A stretch of 6,602 nt of DNA from an uncultured Pyrinomonas sp. (GTDB lineage Bacteria; Acidobacteriota; Blastocatellia; Pyrinomonadales; Pyrinomonadaceae), in NCBI GenBank assembly GCA_937135995.1, contig CAKZOF010000472.1:1-6602 (forward strand), read 5' to 3'. The notes under the pieces were generated by a model that did no database searches, was not told the DNA's origin, and worked only from the letters and a program-made list of their open reading frames with translations. Position numbers and translations under genes: made by a program. Of this stretch, positions 4,743 through 6,602 are shown piece after piece (position 1 is the stretch's first letter; every line of letters begins with the position of its first letter).

Positions 4743-5333
4743 CTAAGGCGCCGGGCTGAGCACGATGCGCACGCGCTCGGCGCCGACGGTCAACTCGATT
4801 GGGTTGCCGAGCTGAATCGGCAGCACCGTGCCGTTGACGTTGATCTGCAGCGGCACGGTCGCGGCTATCGGCCGTCGCTCGGCTGGTCTGGCTTGATCAC
4901 CTGTGCGCGTCAGCAGCGAGGCCGCCGCCAGTCGCCACGTCGCTGGCGTGCAGGTCAGGCGCAGACCCGGCAGGTCTCTGTCGACCGCTTCGCCCGGCGC
5001 GAAAGCGTTGATGGTCCACATCGCTTCGCCGCAGCGCGTGCCTTGCGCATCGTAAAAGGTTACCCAACCGGACGCGAAGCCGTAAAAAGACGGACCACGG
5101 TTTTCGATCACGACGCGCGCGTTGGTCGCCGGAGCGTCGGGCGTTCCACCGAGCGCTGCGGTGCGCAACCGCGCCGCGAGCACTACTTGCCCGGCAACAT
5201 CGCTGTCGAACGCCACCTCGGTCAGTGGCACGCGCTGGCGCGCGCCGTTTTGATCTGCGTTGCTCGGAGTTGGCTGCTGGGCGCGACCGAGAACGACGAA
5301 GAGCGGGATCAAAGCGAACCAAAGAACTCTCAT
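4743..5333 (-). CDS. Exported protein of unknown function with signal peptide
   Basis: A 196-residue protein from the ATG at 5333, chosen because AAGGAGG stands 9 nt upstream and because it opens with a typical signal peptide (MR, then a hydrophobic run to about residue 15, then GRA before QQ as a plausible signal peptidase I site after residue 18). The frame is open further upstream to 5450, but that part is Arg-rich and would bury the signal. There is no lipobox Cys. After a Pro/Asn/Gln linker, residues about 70-135 look like beta strands: NARVVIENRG, FYGFASGWVTFYDAQGTR, AMWTINAFAPGE and DLPGLRLTC. This resembles the small Ig-like sandwich of periplasmic FxLYD-type proteins. Cys101 and Cys128 could form a disulfide outside the cytoplasm. 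A second strand-rich segment ends the protein. I do not recognise a named family. It is 153 nt downstream of the larA-like gene on the same strand, with no clear terminator between. Confidence 0.82.
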   Translation of the reverse strand: MRVLWFALIPLFVVLGRAQQPTPSNADQNGARQRVPLTEVAFDSDVAGQVVLAARLRTAALGGTPDAPATNARVVIENRGPSFYGFASGWVTFYDAQGTRCGEAMWTINAFAPGEAVDRDLPGLRLTCTPATWRLAAASLLTRTGDQARPAERRPIAATVPLQINVNGTVLPIQLGNPIELTVGAERVRIVLSPAP

Positions 5334-5412
5334 TCGAGTCTGCCTCCTTGCCGAAAGACGATCGGCCGTAGCCTTAGACGTTACGCTCATATCTTGCGGC
5401 TGTGCGAGCAGG

Positions 5413-5485
5413 CCGAAACGTTTTCGCTTCGGGCGAACGCGACGGAACAACAGCCTCCTCGCTCAACTCCTGCCCGCAGGCGTTG
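5413..5485 (-). other. Two hairpins in the gap between the larA-like and exported-protein genes
   Basis: In - strand RNA, CAAC-g-CCTG / CAGG-a-GTTG (5464-5485) forms a hairpin starting 2 nt after the larA-like stop, and CCGAAGCG-AAAA-CGTTTCGG (5413-5432) forms an 8-bp stem with one G-U pair. Neither is followed by a T-run, so they do not look like intrinsic terminators. They may stabilise the 3' end or mark a processing site. No clear promoter is visible in the rest of the gap. Confidence 0.3.
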
Positions 5486-5486
5486 A

Positions 5487-6602
5487 CTACGCGGCCTTTC
5501 CAACGACGGGCATGAAGCGCGCGCCGTGTGGCATGATGAAGCCGGGTACGTCTCGCTCCACGGTCGCCAGCGCCTCGTCGAGCGACGGCGCCGATTCCAA
5601 TCCGAACGCACGCGCTTCGTGCTCGTCGAGGTCCGAAACGAGAACGAGGCGACGCTTTTTAGCCTCTTCGCCCAAGGCCGTGGTCAACAGATCACGCATG
5701 CGCGGGCTTCGTTCGGCGCCATCTCTTTCGTTGAAGGCGCCAGCGATGATGATCGTTCCGCCCTCGGCGCAAGCGCGTGCGGCCACGCGCAACGCATCGT
5801 ATGCTTGGAATAGGTCGAGATCGAACGGATCGCCGCCGCCGCAGATGATGACGAGCGGGCGCGGTGCATCGATCTCGATCGCGTGCGCCTCTGCGTAAAG
5901 GGCGCAGGTGCGGCGATGCGATGCGCGCCAATCACCGGCGCACAGCTCGATCGGACGCAGCCGCTCGTCGACGACGATGTTGACGAGAAAGGATGGCGCG
6001 ACTTCCGCCGCCACGCGTTCGCACTCCTCGTGCGCGAGGTTGCCGTCGAGCGATCCGGGCGCGCCCTCAGCCAGCGTCGAGAAGAACAGCTCCTCGATGG
6101 CGCGCAAAGAGCACAGCCCTGGACAGATCAGTTCGCGCCCGCCCGTGAAGCCGAGCAGGAAATGAAAAGAGACCGGACCCACCAAGATCACGTGCGAGGC
6201 ATCGAACAGCGCTCGATGGAGTTCAATCGGAAGCCCGCGCGGCGTCTGTCCTAGGCGGACCATTTGGCTGGGATCGCGCGGGTCGAACTCCACGGTTTCG
6301 ATTCGCTGCGCGATGAACGGCGACAGAAGATCGCGCTTCTCGTCGGCGCTGAGCGCGCGCCTGAAACCGGTGGCGAAGATGGCCCGGATGTCGCGCGCGG
6401 CGATCCCGAGTTGAATCAATCGCCGGACCAGCGCTTGCGCGATCAGTCCGCTCGCGCTCGGGCGCACGACGTCCGGCAGCACCAGAAGCACGCGCTCTCC
6501 GGACGAGATGATCTCTTCAAGCGGTTGGGCCTCGACGGGATGATCGAGTGAAACGTTTACTTCGAGATCAGGAAGCGGAACGGCCGCTTGCGACGGAGCA
6601 AG
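5487..6602 (-). CDS. LarA-like (DUF2088, lactate-racemase-superfamily) protein, start outside the window
   Basis: The frame is open to the right edge, giving at least 371 residues. The GTG at 6491 is an internal Val, since the 37 codons before it (with PLPDLEVNVSLDHP) look like a normal LarA beginning. Known LarA proteins are about 420 residues, so roughly 50 are missing. Counting from that Val: the Asp-x-x-Arg motif is LPDVVRP (Asp7, Arg10); FATGFRR (39-45) stands where the family has ATGxHR; SFHFLLGFTGGRELICPG (108-125) matches the HxxxGxSGGAKxxxPG core. CGGGDPFDLDLFQAYDAL and GGTIIIAGAFNE (roughly 253-290) form the second domain. LarA isomerises lactate with a nickel-pincer nucleotide. Here His174 is kept, but the positions I align with His108, Lys184 and His200 of L. 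plantarum LarA are Arg44, Glu120 and Phe136. Racemase activity by the known mechanism is therefore doubtful. The alignment was made by eye. The stop TAG lies 153 nt before the exported-protein gene. Confidence 0.85.
   Translation of the reverse strand, partial: LAPSQAAVPLPDLEVNVSLDHPVEAQPLEEIISSGERVLLVLPDVVRPSASGLIAQALVRRLIQLGIAARDIRAIFATGFRRALSADEKRDLLSPFIAQRIETVEFDPRDPSQMVRLGQTPRGLPIELHRALFDASHVILVGPVSFHFLLGFTGGRELICPGLCSLRAIEELFFSTLAEGAPGSLDGNLAHEECERVAAEVAPSFLVNIVVDERLRPIELCAGDWRASHRRTCALYAEAHAIEIDAPRPLVIICGGGDPFDLDLFQAYDALRVAARACAEGGTIIIAGAFNERDGAERSPRMRDLLTTALGEEAKKRRLVLVSDLDEHEARAFGLESAPSLDEALATVERDVPGFIMPHGARFMPVVGKAA

Noticed and set aside
5334..5450. Upstream extension of the exported protein to an earlier start
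   Set aside because: It would put about 39 Arg/Lys-rich residues before a clear signal peptide, and the ATG at 5333 has AAGGAGG at ideal spacing.
4422..5486. 354-codon + strand ORF antisense to the metallothionein and exported-protein genes
   Set aside because: Both - strand genes have strong ribosome binding sites and recognisable features; the antisense product has none.
1..6602. CRISPR array, insertion sequence, tRNA or phage genes
   Set aside because: No regularly spaced repeats, transposase or integrase motifs, or tRNA cloverleaf with a CCA-type end was found on either strand by eye.

Overview
The window looks like ordinary chromosome from a GC-rich, free-living bacterium. Gene density is high, genes lie in tight same-strand blocks, and many codons end in G or C. 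The gene mix is a bacterial Mit_KHE1-type membrane protein, a very small bacterial metallothionein, a LarA-like protein and a GlcD-type flavin oxidase. That mix would suit Acidobacteriota (for example Blastocatellia), but this taxonomic guess is an inference and no marker gene is present. No phage, transposase, CRISPR, tRNA or rRNA gene is visible.

Layout. The left 1.2 kb is read on the + strand: the C-terminal end of a universal-stress-protein (UspA) domain cut by the window edge (1-252), a complete MarR-family regulator (313-816), and then a 450-nt stretch with no convincing protein gene (817-1267). That stretch is not empty. It has an A/T tract matching an UP element, a -35/extended -10 promoter, a perfect 12-bp palindrome over the -35, a 19-bp perfect hairpin, several other helices, and a textbook intrinsic terminator. 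Together these define a self-contained, non-coding transcript of about 240 nt (about 963-1202). I could not assign it to a known RNA family, and it is the most interesting object in the window.

Everything from 1268 to the right edge is on the - strand and converges on that RNA. Read in the direction of transcription: a LarA-like (DUF2088) protein whose start lies beyond the window (6602-5487), a small exported protein (5333-4743), a 49-residue metallothionein with its own ribosome binding site and a likely terminator (4604-4455), a GlcD-type FAD-linked 2-hydroxyacid oxidase (4248-2806), a possible 20-codon leader ORF (2664-2602), an HDDC2/YfbR-type HD phosphohydrolase (2592-1933), and a Mit_KHE1-like membrane protein overlapping it by 4 nt (1936-1268).

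Functional reading. The HD hydrolase and Mit_KHE1-like genes are translationally coupled. The FAD oxidase may be transcribed with them. The LarA homologue keeps the family fold motifs but has replaced the residues that anchor and ligand the nickel-pincer cofactor in characterised LarA, so it is probably not a classical lactate racemase. The marR gene sits just upstream of the palindrome-controlled RNA promoter, so the regulator could control the RNA; this is inferred from proximity alone.
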